A DNA stretch of 64,000 bases from Synechococcus sp. Tobar12-5m-g (GCF_024345415.1 NZ_JAGQBB010000002.1:1-64000), one strand, 5' to 3'. Positions 27,733-36,418 are shown, counted from the first letter of the stretch. A program made the numbers and translations. The notes: a model not told the origin generated them from the letters alone.

Positions 27733-28905
27733 ATGAGTTCACCCCTGCTGGCAAGGGTGCAGGGGGCCGGCCCCACCGGAGCCCTTGCCGCCCTTGCCCT
27801 CAGCAGCGTGGGCTGGGATGTGGAGCTGGAGGATCCGCTTCCCCCAGCCAAATTGCTGGAGCGCAGCCGCGCCTACGCCCTCTCCCACTCCAGCCGCCTG
27901 CTGTTGCAGCGATTGGGCCTCTGGAACGAGCTCGCCCCGGATCTGACCCCGTTTCGCTCCCTGCAGCTCTGCGACCTCGAGCTGGGCGAGCGGGTGCCGA
28001 TCGACTGCACCGACCTGGGGACAGCCGCCAGGCGGGTCCCGGCCAGCGACGCCGTGGGCTGGATCCTGCAGCACAGGCAGCTGATGGAGCTCCTTCAGGA
28101 GCGGCTGCAGGCCGCTCCTGGCATCCGGCTCCTGCTTGGTGGCACGGCCAGGGGCCCAGAACCTGCCGCCCAGGCTGATTTGATCGTGGCCGCCGACGGC
28201 TGCCGATCGCCAAGCCGCACCGCCCTGGGGATCGGCTCCTGGCGGCTTCCCTACCGCCAGGCCTGCCTGAGCGTGCAGGTGCGATTGCGCGGATCGGCAC
28301 CCGACCAGGCCTGGGAACTGTTCCGCGCCCAGGGGCCCTTTGCCGTTCTGCCCCTGGGTGGCGACCACGTTCAACTGGTCTGGAGTGCTCCGGCCGGGCG
28401 GCTGCGGGCCCTCGAAGGGCTCGATCCGGCGGCCTTCCTCGACAGCCTGGCCGGCGTCCTGCCGGAAGCGCTGCAGGTCGACGCCCTGCTGGACGCGCCG
28501 CGCGCCTTTCCGGTGGCCCTGGAGCTGGCCCATCGCTTCCACAGGGGCAACACCGTGCTGGTGGGGGAAACCCTGCACCGCTGCCACCCGGTCGGTGGCC
28601 AGGGCCTGAACCTGTGCTGGCGGGATGTGGGCGAGCTGCGGGTCCAGGCCGAGCGCGTCGCCCGGGGCAGGCTGGCCGTGGCCTCGATCGGCCGGGCCTA
28701 TGGGCGGCGGCGCTGGGGCGATGTGCTGCTCACCCTGCTGGCCACGGACCTGATGGTGCGGCTGTTCTCCAACCGCCAGCCCCTGCCCCTTGGCCTGCGG
28801 CGCCTGGTGCTGGCCCTGTTGCGCCGGGTTGCCCCCCTAAGGCGGCTGAGCCTGAAGGCGATGAGCCTGGGACCTTGCCAGTTGTTCGGCCGCTGGTCAA
28901 AGTGA
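27733..28905 (+). CDS. UbiH/VisC-type FAD-dependent monooxygenase
   Basis: FAD-dependent hydroxylase of the UbiH/Coq6 group; in cyanobacteria such enzymes are candidates for ring hydroxylation in plastoquinone synthesis. The 390 residues show the dinucleotide motif VQGAGPTGALAALAL near 9-23, the DG motif IVAADGCRSPSR near 155 and the second FAD motif GETLHRCHPVGGQGLNL near 278-294. The first glycine motif reads GAGPTG, which fits the family. The ATG at 27733 places it at the normal N-terminal distance. It starts 35 bases after the hli terminator. Confidence 0.82.
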   Translation: MSSPLLARVQGAGPTGALAALALSSVGWDVELEDPLPPAKLLERSRAYALSHSSRLLLQRLGLWNELAPDLTPFRSLQLCDLELGERVPIDCTDLGTAARRVPASDAVGWILQHRQLMELLQERLQAAPGIRLLLGGTARGPEPAAQADLIVAADGCRSPSRTALGIGSWRLPYRQACLSVQVRLRGSAPDQAWELFRAQGPFAVLPLGGDHVQLVWSAPAGRLRALEGLDPAAFLDSLAGVLPEALQVDALLDAPRAFPVALELAHRFHRGNTVLVGETLHRCHPVGGQGLNLCWRDVGELRVQAERVARGRLAVASIGRAYGRRRWGDVLLTLLATDLMVRLFSNRQPLPLGLRRLVLALLRRVAPLRRLSLKAMSLGPCQLFGRWSK

Positions 28906-28930
28906 GGCCGCTCCCCCTGGCCCCGGCGTC

Positions 28931-29143
28931 ATGGTGATCAGCACCTCGCCCCAACCGATGCCCCCTTCCGCCCTTGTGAGCTACCTGCGGCGGGAACTGG
29001 GCCTCAGTGAGAACGCCCTGGAGCTGGGCGTCAAGCAGGCCCAGCTGGAGCAGGCCCCCCTGCCGGTGATCCTTTGGCGTTTCGGCTTGATCAGCCTGGA
29101 GCAGCTCGATCTGGTCCTGGCCTGGCAGGACAGCCAGGACTGA
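28931..29143 (+). CDS. DUF2949 family small protein
   Basis: A 70-residue protein of the cyanobacterial DUF2949 family. The signature is visible in order: ALVSYLRRELGLSENAL, then LPVILWRFGLISLEQLDLVL and the end AWQDSQ. It is probably all-helical and soluble. The GTG/ATG choice is settled by an ATG at 28931 with the DUF2949 core starting about residue 14. It follows the monooxygenase by 25 bases on the same strand. Function unknown. Confidence 0.75.
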   Translation: MVISTSPQPMPPSALVSYLRRELGLSENALELGVKQAQLEQAPLPVILWRFGLISLEQLDLVLAWQDSQD

Positions 29144-29190
29144 CGGTGGCCGTCCCCGGCCAGTGGCTCCCAGGGACAATGTTTCGACCG

Positions 29191-29228
29191 CAGCCTTACT
29201 TAGCTAAGCCCTAAGCTAAGCAAGGCTG
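29191..29228. promoter_or_regulatory. 38-base palindrome upstream of the toxin-antitoxin pair
   Basis: Arms of 14 bases (29191-29204 and 29215-29228) are complementary apart from one mismatch, with a 10-base spacer. Inside lies the perfect 10-base palindrome CTTAGCTAAG (29199-29208), and the near copy CTAAGCTAAG follows at 29211-29220. The site ends 13 bases before the antitoxin start. Phd/VapB antitoxins bind such palindromes to repress their own operon, so this is the likely operator. Confidence 0.72.
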
Positions 29229-29241
29229 ATACGAGCTCCTC

Positions 29242-29529
29242 GTGGTGGAACCCCCCTCCCGACTGCGGTTGGTGAACGTGCACGAGGCCAAGACCCAGCT
29301 CTCGCGCCTGATCGATGCCGCCCACGCCGGCGAAACGATCCTGCTCGCCAAGGCCGGCAAGCCCTGGGCCCGATTGGTGCCTCTGGAGCCCCCGCCGCCA
29401 CGGCGCCTGCCGGGTCGCTTGCGCAGCGGCGCCCCGCTCGCCGATCCCGATGCTCTGCTGCGGCCCCTTGATGGCCATGAACTGGCCCTGTGGGACGACG
29501 GGACGCTGCTGCCGCGGCCCCAGCCATGA
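29242..29529 (+). CDS. Phd/YefM-type antitoxin
   Basis: Antitoxin of a type II module; its N-terminal domain should bind DNA and its C-terminal tail the PIN toxin. The sequence VNVHEAKTQLSRLIDAAHAGE near 11-31 followed by ILLAKAGKPWARLVPLE is the Phd/YefM signature. The 95 residues end in a flexible Pro/Leu-rich tail, as expected. The start is a GTG at 29242 (a second GTG at 29245 is possible). It overlaps the toxin gene by four bases (ATGA) and follows a large palindrome. Confidence 0.88.
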   Translation: MVEPPSRLRLVNVHEAKTQLSRLIDAAHAGETILLAKAGKPWARLVPLEPPPPRRLPGRLRSGAPLADPDALLRPLDGHELALWDDGTLLPRPQP

Positions 29530-29936
29530 GCGAGGGCTTCGACGCCGATGACGCCTATTTGCTCGACAGCCACGTGCTGCTCTGGTGGTGGTTTCTGCCG
29601 GAGCAGCTCTCCAGCGGCGTGCTGACGCTGCTTCAAGATCCCGCTTCCCGGCTCTGGGTGAGCGCCGCCTCGGTCTGGGAGCTGAGCATCAAGCACCACA
29701 GCGGCAAGCTGCCGGACGTGCACGAGGCCTTGGCCGATCTGGAGGGCCTGCTGCAGGCCGATGGTTTGCAGAGCCTGCCGATCCGCCACGCCCATGGGCT
29801 GCGGGCCGGTGCCTTTCCCCAGGCCCACCGCGATCCCTTCGACCGGATGCTGGCGGCCCAGGCGGAGATCGAGCGGCTGGTGCTTCTCAGCGCTGATCCT
29901 GCCCTGGCCTTGTTTCCCTGCCGCACATTCTGGTGA
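29526..29936 (+). CDS. PIN-domain (VapC-like) ribonuclease toxin
   Basis: Metal-dependent RNase of a type II toxin-antitoxin pair. The PIN acidic residues are all visible in the 136 residues: Asp in YLLDSHVLLWWW, Glu in SAASVWELSIKHHSGKL, Asp in HRDPFDRMLAAQA and Asp in LVLLSADPALALF. The ATG at 29526 overlaps the antitoxin stop, so the pair is translationally coupled in the usual antitoxin-first order. The catalytic site looks intact. The RNA target is not readable. Confidence 0.88.
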   Translation: MSEGFDADDAYLLDSHVLLWWWFLPEQLSSGVLTLLQDPASRLWVSAASVWELSIKHHSGKLPDVHEALADLEGLLQADGLQSLPIRHAHGLRAGAFPQAHRDPFDRMLAAQAEIERLVLLSADPALALFPCRTFW

Positions 29937-29994
29937 GCGACTGGGCTTTCACGCCACCGGCGGCGGCACCCTGAGCTGGCTGCGGCCCACCCGC

Positions 29995-30552
29995 TCAGGC
30001 GTAGACGATCAGCGATTCGACGGGATGGTCCCCGGGCAGCCGCTGCCGGCCCCCCAGAGCCGCCAACTCGGCCACGAAGCCGTAGCCGCAGAGCTGGCCG
30101 CCTGCCAGCTCCACCAGGCGGGCGCAGGCCGCGGCGGTGCCGCCGGTGGCCAGCAGGTCGTCGACGATCAGCACCCTGGGCGCTCCGGAGAGGGCATCGT
30201 GCTGGATCTCGAGCCGATCACTGCCGTACTCAAGGTCGTAGTCGACACCGCGCAGCTCACCGGGCAGCTTGCCCGGTTTGCGCACCGGCACGAAACCCCG
30301 CTCCACCACCGTGGCCAGTGCCGTGCCGACGATGAACCCCCGTGACTCGATGCCGACGATCAGGTCGGGCTCCAGCCTCTCGCAGACCACGGCGAGTTGG
30401 CGCATCACCTCCCGCCAACCGCGGGGATCACGCATCAGTGGCGTCAGATCGCGGAAGAGGATGCCGGGCTTGGGAAAATCGGGGATCTCGCGCACCAGCT
30501 CGCGCAGATCGGGCGCCTGGCGTTGGTCGATCGAGGGGGGGCTGGGCAGCAT
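29995..30552 (-). CDS. apt: adenine phosphoribosyltransferase
   Basis: Salvages adenine to AMP with phosphoribosyl pyrophosphate. The 185 residues show [18 protein letters not shown] near 25, [14 protein letters not shown] near 77 and the PRPP-binding motif [16 protein letters not shown] near 135. The ATG at 30552 adds an N-terminal extension of about 15 residues. It converges on the toxin gene and is divergent from the DUF3038 gene, 52 bases away. Confidence 0.95.
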   Translation of the reverse strand: MLPSPPSIDQRQAPDLRELVREIPDFPKPGILFRDLTPLMRDPRGWREVMRQLAVVCERLEPDLIVGIESRGFIVGTALATVVERGFVPVRKPGKLPGELRGVDYDLEYGSDRLEIQHDALSGAPRVLIVDDLLATGGTAAACARLVELAGGQLCGYGFVAELAALGGRQRLPGDHPVESLIVYA

Positions 30553-30604
30553 GGATCAGGAGGGAGCGTGACGGATCGGCTCCGGCACTGGCATCATCGC
30601 AGCC

Positions 30605-31150
30605 ATGGCCGATGCCCCCTTGACCAACCCCGAACGCGCCTCCGGGATCTCCCGGCGCGGCCTGGAGCGCCTGGATCTGATGCTGCTCAGCGTGGAGGCC
30701 CTGGACCTCAACGGCGGCGAAGCGATGCTGTGGATGGCCGGGCAACTCGGCTTCACCGATCTCTTCCCCAACCGGGTCGAGCTCTGGAAGCGGCGTTGCT
30801 TCAACCCGCTGAGGCTGGCCTGTCGCCGCGGTCAACTGAGCGAACCGGAAACCGACGCCCTGATCAACCTGCTCTGCGCCCTGGCGGACCGCCTCTATCC
30901 GATGCTTCGTCAATTGCTCTCCTCGGCGGAACCCGCCGCCGTGACGGCCGAGCGCTGGGGGCTGTTCCAGAAGAGGCTGGAGGAGCTGGTCCGAGAGCGG
31001 CTCAATCCCCGCCGCGGTGGCGTTCAGAAGCTGCTCGACCCCACCGCCGGACCGCCCCTTCGGCTCCAGCTGATCCAGGGCCTGGCCTTCGGGGCCGGGA
31101 CAGGAGGCTTCGATCGCCTCAAGGCCAGCCTGATGGATGCCACAGCATGA
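30605..31150 (+). CDS. DUF3038 family protein
   Basis: A 181-residue soluble, helical protein of the cyanobacterial DUF3038 family; the stretch LERLDLMLLSVEALDLNGGEA near 20-40 is typical, as is the Arg-rich middle. It overlaps the next gene by four bases, and DUF3038 and DUF4335 genes are commonly neighbours in cyanobacteria, which suggests a joint role. No enzymatic motif is visible. Confidence 0.78.
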   Translation: MADAPLTNPERASGISRRGLERLDLMLLSVEALDLNGGEAMLWMAGQLGFTDLFPNRVELWKRRCFNPLRLACRRGQLSEPETDALINLLCALADRLYPMLRQLLSSAEPAAVTAERWGLFQKRLEELVRERLNPRRGGVQKLLDPTAGPPLRLQLIQGLAFGAGTGGFDRLKASLMDATA

Positions 31151-31782
31151 AAGTGAGCCTCCGCTTCGAGCAAACCAGTTGCCGGCTCAGGCTCGACGGC
31201 CTGCCGGACCTCTCGGCCGGCCAGGGCCCGGAGGTGATCGGCATTCTTTCCGGCTGGCAACTAGCCCTGGCCGGCCACACCGAACTGGAGGGGAAACGGG
31301 AGCACCTGGAGGCCCTGCTGCAGGTGGTCCTCCCCTACACCCGACATCTGGTCAGCGGGGTGCCGCGCCGGTTCGGTGCCGAGGGAAACCCGGTTCAGAT
31401 CGAGCCGGTGGCGGAGAACGGCAGCCCCACCCGCCATCGCCTGCGCCTGTTCAGCAGCCAGCCCGACACGCCCCCCCTGGAATTGCGGTTCGACGACGCG
31501 GAACTCTCCGACCTGGTCCGCTGCCTCGACCAACTGCGACTGGATCCCCGCGTGCAGCTGGGCTTCAGCCTTCCTCCGGAGCGACCCCTGCCGCGACGGG
31601 AGATTCTGGAGCGCATTCCCCTGCGCCAGCGGCTGTTCTCCCCCGTGGCGGCGGCAACGGCCCTGGCGATCACCGCTTCGATCGGCCTGATGGTTCCGGT
31701 TCCCCGGCGGCCCACCGCCCCGAGCATCAGCCCTTCGGCCACGCCCGCAGCACCGCTCAGCCCGCCGCTGCGCAATCCTTGA
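31147..31782 (+). CDS. DUF4335 family membrane-anchored protein
   Basis: A 211-residue protein of the cyanobacterial DUF4335 family. It begins with a beta-rich domain (VSLRFEQTSCRLRLDG, then LAGHTELEGKREHLEALLQV), followed by a helical part and a hydrophobic segment near 172-187 (AAATALAITASIGLMV), and ends in a Pro/Ser-rich tail. The ATG at 31147 overlaps the DUF3038 stop. The C-terminal anchor suggests membrane attachment with most of the protein in the cytoplasm. Function unknown. Confidence 0.75.
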   Translation: MKVSLRFEQTSCRLRLDGLPDLSAGQGPEVIGILSGWQLALAGHTELEGKREHLEALLQVVLPYTRHLVSGVPRRFGAEGNPVQIEPVAENGSPTRHRLRLFSSQPDTPPLELRFDDAELSDLVRCLDQLRLDPRVQLGFSLPPERPLPRREILERIPLRQRLFSPVAAATALAITASIGLMVPVPRRPTAPSISPSATPAAPLSPPLRNP

Positions 31783-31875
31783 ACCCGGCCATCGCTGCCG
31801 CAGCGTTGACGATCCTTCCTCCGGGGCCAGACTCTTGCCAGGGGCCCAGGGCTCCGGGTCCATCCGGAAATCACG

Positions 31876-32121
31876 ATGACGAGGAGCTGGTCGGAATTGC
31901 GGCGGCGTGTCAATCGTCTGGGGGCCTGCCTGGATGTGGTGGTGCGCAGCGATCCGGAGGTGTGCGGACTGAGCGGCAAGGATTTCCACCTCTCGCTGCA
32001 CCACGGCGGCCAGGGCGACTGCACGGTGGAAGGTCTCAGCCTGGTGGACTGCCCCAATGAACTGGTGCTGATCGAGTTCGAGCGCTGGATGCGGGGCGCC
32101 GGCTACACCCTTGACACCTGA
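31876..32121 (+). CDS. small protein of unknown function (81 residues)
   Basis: An 81-residue soluble protein with Cys at three positions and a compact alpha/beta pattern (LGACLDVVVRSDPEVCGLSG, then FHLSLHHGGQGDCTVE and a helical end). I do not recognise the family. It lies between the DUF4335 gene (93 bases upstream) and a small membrane protein on the same strand. Third codon positions are strongly G/C like the neighbours, which supports coding. Confidence 0.6.
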   Translation: MTRSWSELRRRVNRLGACLDVVVRSDPEVCGLSGKDFHLSLHHGGQGDCTVEGLSLVDCPNELVLIEFERWMRGAGYTLDT

Positions 32122-32181
32122 TCGATGCTGGGCATCTGATCGAAGACCGATGGGAAAGGCGCGACGCTGGGGGAAGACACG

Positions 32182-32613
32182 ATGAACCGCCTCAGCGAGC
32201 CGGGTTTCAAGCCCCTTCCCCCCCGGAAGGTGTTTCGCAAGCGCCGCAGCCGAGCCCCCTGGCGGGAGGCCCTGTTTGCTCTGCTCAACATGGCCGTCGG
32301 CATTGGGGTGCTGGTGGCGTTGCTGCAGTTACCTGCCCGGCTCGACTCGCTGCTGGTGGTCAGCAAGGTGATCAGCACCCTGCTCAAGGCGCTCTCCCGG
32401 ATCGGCGAGGGCCTGGCACTGCTGGCCGCCGGGCTCGCTCAGACCTTCGGCATCCTGCTGGTGGTGGGTCTGGCGATCGCGGCCCTGCTGCTGCTCGCCA
32501 ATGGTGTCTTCAGGATCCTGCGGCTCGGCATCCCCGGGCTGGGCGGGGTGCTGGAGCTGCCTACCGAGCTGGCGCGCCTGCTCCTGTCCTTCGTGCGAAT
32601 CCGCAAGCCCTAG
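32182..32613 (+). CDS. small integral membrane protein
   Basis: A 143-residue protein with a basic N terminus (LPPRKVFRKRRSRAPW), a hydrophobic segment near 31-48, an amphipathic linker, and a second, longer hydrophobic region near 76-112, ending in a short basic tail. No family is recognised. Its last four bases overlap the convergent EF-hand gene. Confidence 0.65.
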   Translation: MNRLSEPGFKPLPPRKVFRKRRSRAPWREALFALLNMAVGIGVLVALLQLPARLDSLLVVSKVISTLLKALSRIGEGLALLAAGLAQTFGILLVVGLAIAALLLLANGVFRILRLGIPGLGGVLELPTELARLLLSFVRIRKP

Positions 32614-33134
32614 CGGCGCGGTGCCAGGGATCGGCGCACGGCCCAGAACTCCTCGAGGGTGACGCGGCCATTGCGGTCGAGGTCCACGTTGCTGAAGTTC
32701 TTCGCCAGCCAGGGGAACGCGGCCGCCTCCGCCTGGCTCAGCTCGCCATTGCCATCCCGGTCGGCGCCGTGGAAGCTCTTGCGCAGCCGTTCACCGAGGT
32801 AGTGGTTGTTGGCCGGGGCCAGATCCTGGGGCAGCAGAAAGCCCCGGCGGGGGGCATCGAGCCGCTCGAAATTCATCTCCAGAAACGGGTGACCCTTCGA
32901 TTCGCCCGGGCTGATCCGGCCATCCCCGTTGCGATCGATCCGGCGAAACCAGCCCTCCAGGCGCTTCTCATAGCTGTTCAGCAGGCTGGAATCCTGGGCG
33001 AGCGCGGGCCCGGCGGCCAGGCCGCCGATCAGGAGCACCGTCGCCAGCTGGATCGCCAACGCCACAACGCCGCCGGTGCCGGCTCGGCGCCAGAACCGCT
33101 CGCGGAGGTGGAGGCAGGGGGGAACACACGCCAT
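32610..33134 (-). CDS. exported EF-hand calcium-binding protein
   Basis: Predicted exported protein with three EF-hand-type loops: DRNGDGRISPGE near 67-78, DRDGNGELSQAE near 124-135 and DLDRNGRVTLEE near 152-163, each with acidic or Asn ligands at positions 1, 3, 5 and 12. A hydrophobic signal or anchor segment lies near 23-46 (ALAIQLATVLLIGGLAAGPALA). The 174 residues from the ATG at 33134 place it after a basic N terminus. It is divergent from the OmpR-like regulator gene across about 200 bases. It probably senses or buffers calcium in the periplasm; the partner is unknown. Confidence 0.82.
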   Translation of the reverse strand: MACVPPCLHLRERFWRRAGTGGVVALAIQLATVLLIGGLAAGPALAQDSSLLNSYEKRLEGWFRRIDRNGDGRISPGESKGHPFLEMNFERLDAPRRGFLLPQDLAPANNHYLGERLRKSFHGADRDGNGELSQAEAAAFPWLAKNFSNVDLDRNGRVTLEEFWAVRRSLAPRR

Positions 33135-33331
33135 CGGCTCACCCTATGGAGTGCGGATCAGAACCTCGGGGCGCCGACGGGTGCGGGCGCGGCCAATCCG
33201 TGACCGGATCCCACTGGCGGCGATGGCAGTCACCCTTGGACAACCACGGCCGGTCCCGATGGCGGGATGGGGCACGCTGGCTGCCCTGCGCCGCTCCATA
33301 CAGTTCAGGCAGTGAAGCGGTCCCCCTTGCC

Positions 33332-34057
33332 ATGAGCCGAGCTCACACGATCTGGGTGGTGGATGACGATCCGGAGCTGCGGCAGCTGCTGGGCACCCAC
33401 CTCACCGACCAGGGCTACGAGGTGCGCTGCCTGACCGACGGCCGGCAGCTGATGGCCCGGCTGGAGTTCCAGCGCCCCGATCTGCTCGTACTCGACCTGA
33501 TGCTGCCGGGGGACGACGGTCTGACCCTGCTGCGCCGCCTGCGCGACGGCAGCGACGACCTGCCGGTGGTGATGCTCACCGCCAGGGCCGAAGCGGTGGA
33601 CAGGATCATCGGTCTGGAGCAGGGCGCCGACGATTATCTGGCTAAGCCCTTCCTGCCGCGGGAGCTCACGGCCCGGATCGAAGCGGTTCTGCGCCGCCGC
33701 GGCAACCTTCCGGCCGGTACGCCGTTGGCAGAAGGGGAGGTGGTCCGCTTCGGCGCCAATGCCCTCGATCTGGCCGCCCGCACCCTCGAGCGGGAGGGGC
33801 AGCCGGTGACGATCACCAGTGGCGAGTTCAGCCTGCTGGCCGCCTTCGTGCAGCATCCGCACCGCCCCCTGTCGCGGGAGCGCTTGATCGAGCTGGCCCG
33901 TGGCCCCGCCAGCGAAACCGACAGCCGCAGCATGGATGTGCAGGTGTCGCGGGTGCGGCGCCTGATCGAGCCCGACCCCAGCCGGCCCCGCTACCTGCAG
34001 ACGGTCTGGGGCTATGGCTACGTGTTTGTGCCCGACGGCGCCCCGCGGAGCCGTTGA
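33332..34057 (+). CDS. OmpR-type response regulator, close to proteobacterial OmpR
   Basis: A 241-residue response regulator of the OmpR family. The receiver is complete: WVVDDDPELRQLL at the N terminus, phospho-acceptor Asp in LLVLDLMLPGDDG near 58 and Lys in ADDYLAKPF near 108. The winged helix ends in YLQTVWGYGYVFVPDG. The stretches TSGEFSLLAAFVQHP, PLSRERLIELARG and YLQTVWGYGYVFVPDG are very close to Escherichia coli OmpR, closer than is usual for cyanobacterial RpaA/RpaB. Start chosen at the ATG at 33332; further in-frame starts upstream lead into unrelated sequence. The kinase gene begins three bases after the stop, so the two form an operon. Confidence 0.92.
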   Translation: MSRAHTIWVVDDDPELRQLLGTHLTDQGYEVRCLTDGRQLMARLEFQRPDLLVLDLMLPGDDGLTLLRRLRDGSDDLPVVMLTARAEAVDRIIGLEQGADDYLAKPFLPRELTARIEAVLRRRGNLPAGTPLAEGEVVRFGANALDLAARTLEREGQPVTITSGEFSLLAAFVQHPHRPLSRERLIELARGPASETDSRSMDVQVSRVRRLIEPDPSRPRYLQTVWGYGYVFVPDGAPRSR

Positions 34058-34060
34058 GCG

Positions 34061-35389
34061 ATGGCGGCCTCCCTGCCCTCGGCTGCCCTGTGGCTGCGGT
34101 TGGGGGCCTTCGTGCTGGGCGGCTGGGGCATCAGCCTCGTGCTGCTTCAGGCCTTGCTGGGAGAACGGATCGGCCAGGCCCAGGTGGCCCAGATGGGGCC
34201 CCAGGTGGCCCTCAACCTGCGCCTCTCCGAGCTGGCCCTGGAGCGTTTCCCGCCAGCGGCGGTGTCCCAGTTGAGCGGCCTGCAGCTGGGGGTGGGGGAG
34301 CCTCCCGTTCCCACTCCCGACCTGGGCTTCCTCGGCCGTGGCCGCGACGCCAGGCTCAAGGACCAGGCGGCTCAGCTGCGCCAGGAACTCTGCCGCCGCC
34401 TGCCGCATTGTCCCCAGGTTGTTCCCACCAACGGTGAAGCCCGCGGCGTATGGATCGAGCTGGCCTCGCCGCTGGAGCCGGTCTGGCTCTATGCGGGGAT
34501 CCGTCCCCAACTGGGCTGGCCCCCGGATCCGCTGCTGGCCACCCTCGCGCTGATCAGCGGCAGTGTGGTGGCGGGTGCCCTGTTCCTGTTGCTGGAGGTG
34601 CAACGCCCGCTGCAGCAGCTGGAAAAGGCCCTGGGTCGCGTGGGGCGCGTCAGTCAGCCCAACCCCCTCACCCAGCGCGGCGCTCCAGAGGTGCGCCGCC
34701 TCACCCGCCACTTCAACGCGATGCTGGATCGCCTGGCCAGCAGCGAGCAGGAGCGGGCCACGATGCTGGCCGGCATCGCCCATGATATCAAGACGCCCCT
34801 GACCCGCCTGCGGCTGCGCCTGTCGCTGCTGCCGGCCGGTGGACTCGGCGGTAGTGGAAGGGAGAAGGCGGAAGCCGACCTCGACGATCTCGAGCGGATC
34901 ACCGGCCAGTTCCTGCTCTTCGCCGGGGGCGGTGGCGGTGAGCTGGCGGTAGAGGTACCCCTGCAGGAGTTTCTGGCCGAGCTGGCCGCCCGCTATGACG
35001 GGCAGCCGCTGGAGCTCGACCTCCTGCCGGTCACGGCCCGGATCCAGCCGATCGCCCTGGGCCGGGCGGTCGCCAACCTGGTCGACAATGCCCTCAGCTA
35101 TGGCCAGCCCCCGGTGCTGTTGCGGCTGTTGCCCTGGCAGGGCGACGGCTTCGAGCTGCAGATCTGGGACAGGGGAGCCGGCATTGCCGAGGAGCAGCGC
35201 TCCGCGGCGTTGATGCCGTTCCAGCGCCTCGATGCGGCTCGCGGCGGCCATGGCCACTGTGGGCTCGGCCTGGCGATCGCCCAGCGGGTCGCCCGGGCCC
35301 ATGGTGGTGAGCTGCGGCTGGGTCTGCCGTTGAGCGCCGCCAACCCCGGCGGGTTCTGCGTGAGCCTCACTGGCCGCTCGATGGCGTAG
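34061..35389 (+). CDS. EnvZ-like sensor histidine kinase
   Basis: A 442-residue membrane histidine kinase paired with the preceding regulator. In order: a first membrane segment near 10-28, a periplasmic region to about 150, a second membrane segment near 160-180 (ALISGSVVAGALFLLL), a HAMP-like linker with QPNPLTQRGAPEVRRL, the H-box AGIAHDIKTPLTRLRLRL near 243 with the phosphorylated His, N-box NLVDNALSYG near 342, then WDRGAGI and the GLGLAIAQRVARAHGG box. The layout and H-box match EnvZ. The ligand sensed by the short periplasmic domain is unknown. ATG start at 34061, three bases after the regulator. Confidence 0.93.
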   Translation: MAASLPSAALWLRLGAFVLGGWGISLVLLQALLGERIGQAQVAQMGPQVALNLRLSELALERFPPAAVSQLSGLQLGVGEPPVPTPDLGFLGRGRDARLKDQAAQLRQELCRRLPHCPQVVPTNGEARGVWIELASPLEPVWLYAGIRPQLGWPPDPLLATLALISGSVVAGALFLLLEVQRPLQQLEKALGRVGRVSQPNPLTQRGAPEVRRLTRHFNAMLDRLASSEQERATMLAGIAHDIKTPLTRLRLRLSLLPAGGLGGSGREKAEADLDDLERITGQFLLFAGGGGGELAVEVPLQEFLAELAARYDGQPLELDLLPVTARIQPIALGRAVANLVDNALSYGQPPVLLRLLPWQGDGFELQIWDRGAGIAEEQRSAALMPFQRLDAARGGHGHCGLGLAIAQRVARAHGGELRLGLPLSAANPGGFCVSLTGRSMA

Positions 35390-35497
35390 AGCGCGGCCCT
35401 GGCAGGGCAAGCGGTCTCAAAATCGGTATCATTCGAGCCGTCACAGGGTCTGCATCCCCCTAAGGCTGGTTAGAACCAAGGCACAGGGGCCAACTGA

Positions 35498-36418
35498 ATG
35501 GGTAAGGGAAAGGAGGGCAAACAGCCGAAAGCCGGCAAGAAGGCCAAGGCCGGCAATGGCCTGAACGATCGCTACCACCCCACCGCGCTGCTAGACGACG
35601 TGGAGGAAGGAGCCCCGTCCTCACCCCCCGGCCGACCGGAGAAGCTCGGCAAGAAGTTCTACGAGAAGGAGCTTGAGCGGCTGCAGATCGAGCTGGTGAA
35701 GATGCAGTACTGGGTCAAGCACACCGGGTTCCGCATGATTCTCCTCTTTGAAGGCCGTGATGCGGCCGGGAAAGGGGGGACGATCAAGCGGATCACCGAG
35801 CCGATGAATCCCCGGGGCTGCAAAGTCGTGGCGCTGGGCACACCCTCCGACCAGCAGAAAACCCAGTGGTACTTCCAGCGTTATGTGGAGAATTTCCCCT
35901 CCGCTGGTGAGCTCGTGCTCTTTGACCGCAGCTGGTACAACCGGGCCGGTGTCGAGCGGGTGATGGGCTTCTGCACGGAAGAGCAGGTGGATCAGTTCAT
36001 GAAGTCCACTCCGGAATTTGAGCGCATGCTCGTCAACTCGGGCATCGTTCTGCTCAAGTACTGGTTCTCAGTCAGTGATGAGGAGCAGGAGCTCCGCTTT
36101 CAATCCCGCATCGACGACCCGGCCCGTCGCTGGAAGCTCAGCCCCATGGACCTCGAGTCCAGGGATCGCTGGTTGGAATTCTCCAAAGCCAAGGATCAGA
36201 TGTTTGCCCACACCAACATTCCCGAAGCCCCTTGGTTCACCGTCGAAGCCGACGACAAGCGACGGGCGCGGCTGAATTGCATCAGCCATCTGCTCAGCAA
36301 GGTGCCCTACGAAGACATGACGCCGGAGGCGATCGAGCTGCCCCCCCGCAAGAGCGGTGGTGATTACCAGCGCCCCCCGATGAACGAACAGTTCTACGTC
36401 CCGAACGTCTACCACTGA
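35498..36418 (+). CDS. ppk2: polyphosphate kinase 2
   Basis: PPK2-family enzyme that moves phosphate between polyphosphate and nucleotides. The 306 residues include a Lys-rich N-terminal tail (about 1-30), the Walker A-type FEGRDAAGKGGTIKR near 90, the lid ARRWKLSPMD region near 205 and the Walker B-type LVLFDRSWYNRAGVERVMGF near 147-166. The family catalyses GTP or ATP formation from polyphosphate or the reverse; the direction is not fixed by sequence. The ATG at 35498 gives a basic extension unlike many shorter PPK2 proteins. It follows the kinase gene after 108 bases. Confidence 0.94.
   Translation: MGKGKEGKQPKAGKKAKAGNGLNDRYHPTALLDDVEEGAPSSPPGRPEKLGKKFYEKELERLQIELVKMQYWVKHTGFRMILLFEGRDAAGKGGTIKRITEPMNPRGCKVVALGTPSDQQKTQWYFQRYVENFPSAGELVLFDRSWYNRAGVERVMGFCTEEQVDQFMKSTPEFERMLVNSGIVLLKYWFSVSDEEQELRFQSRIDDPARRWKLSPMDLESRDRWLEFSKAKDQMFAHTNIPEAPWFTVEADDKRRARLNCISHLLSKVPYEDMTPEAIELPPRKSGGDYQRPPMNEQFYVPNVYH

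Noticed and set aside
33305-35410. 701-residue open frame on the reverse strand
   Set aside because: Antisense to the OmpR/EnvZ-like pair; no domain signature.
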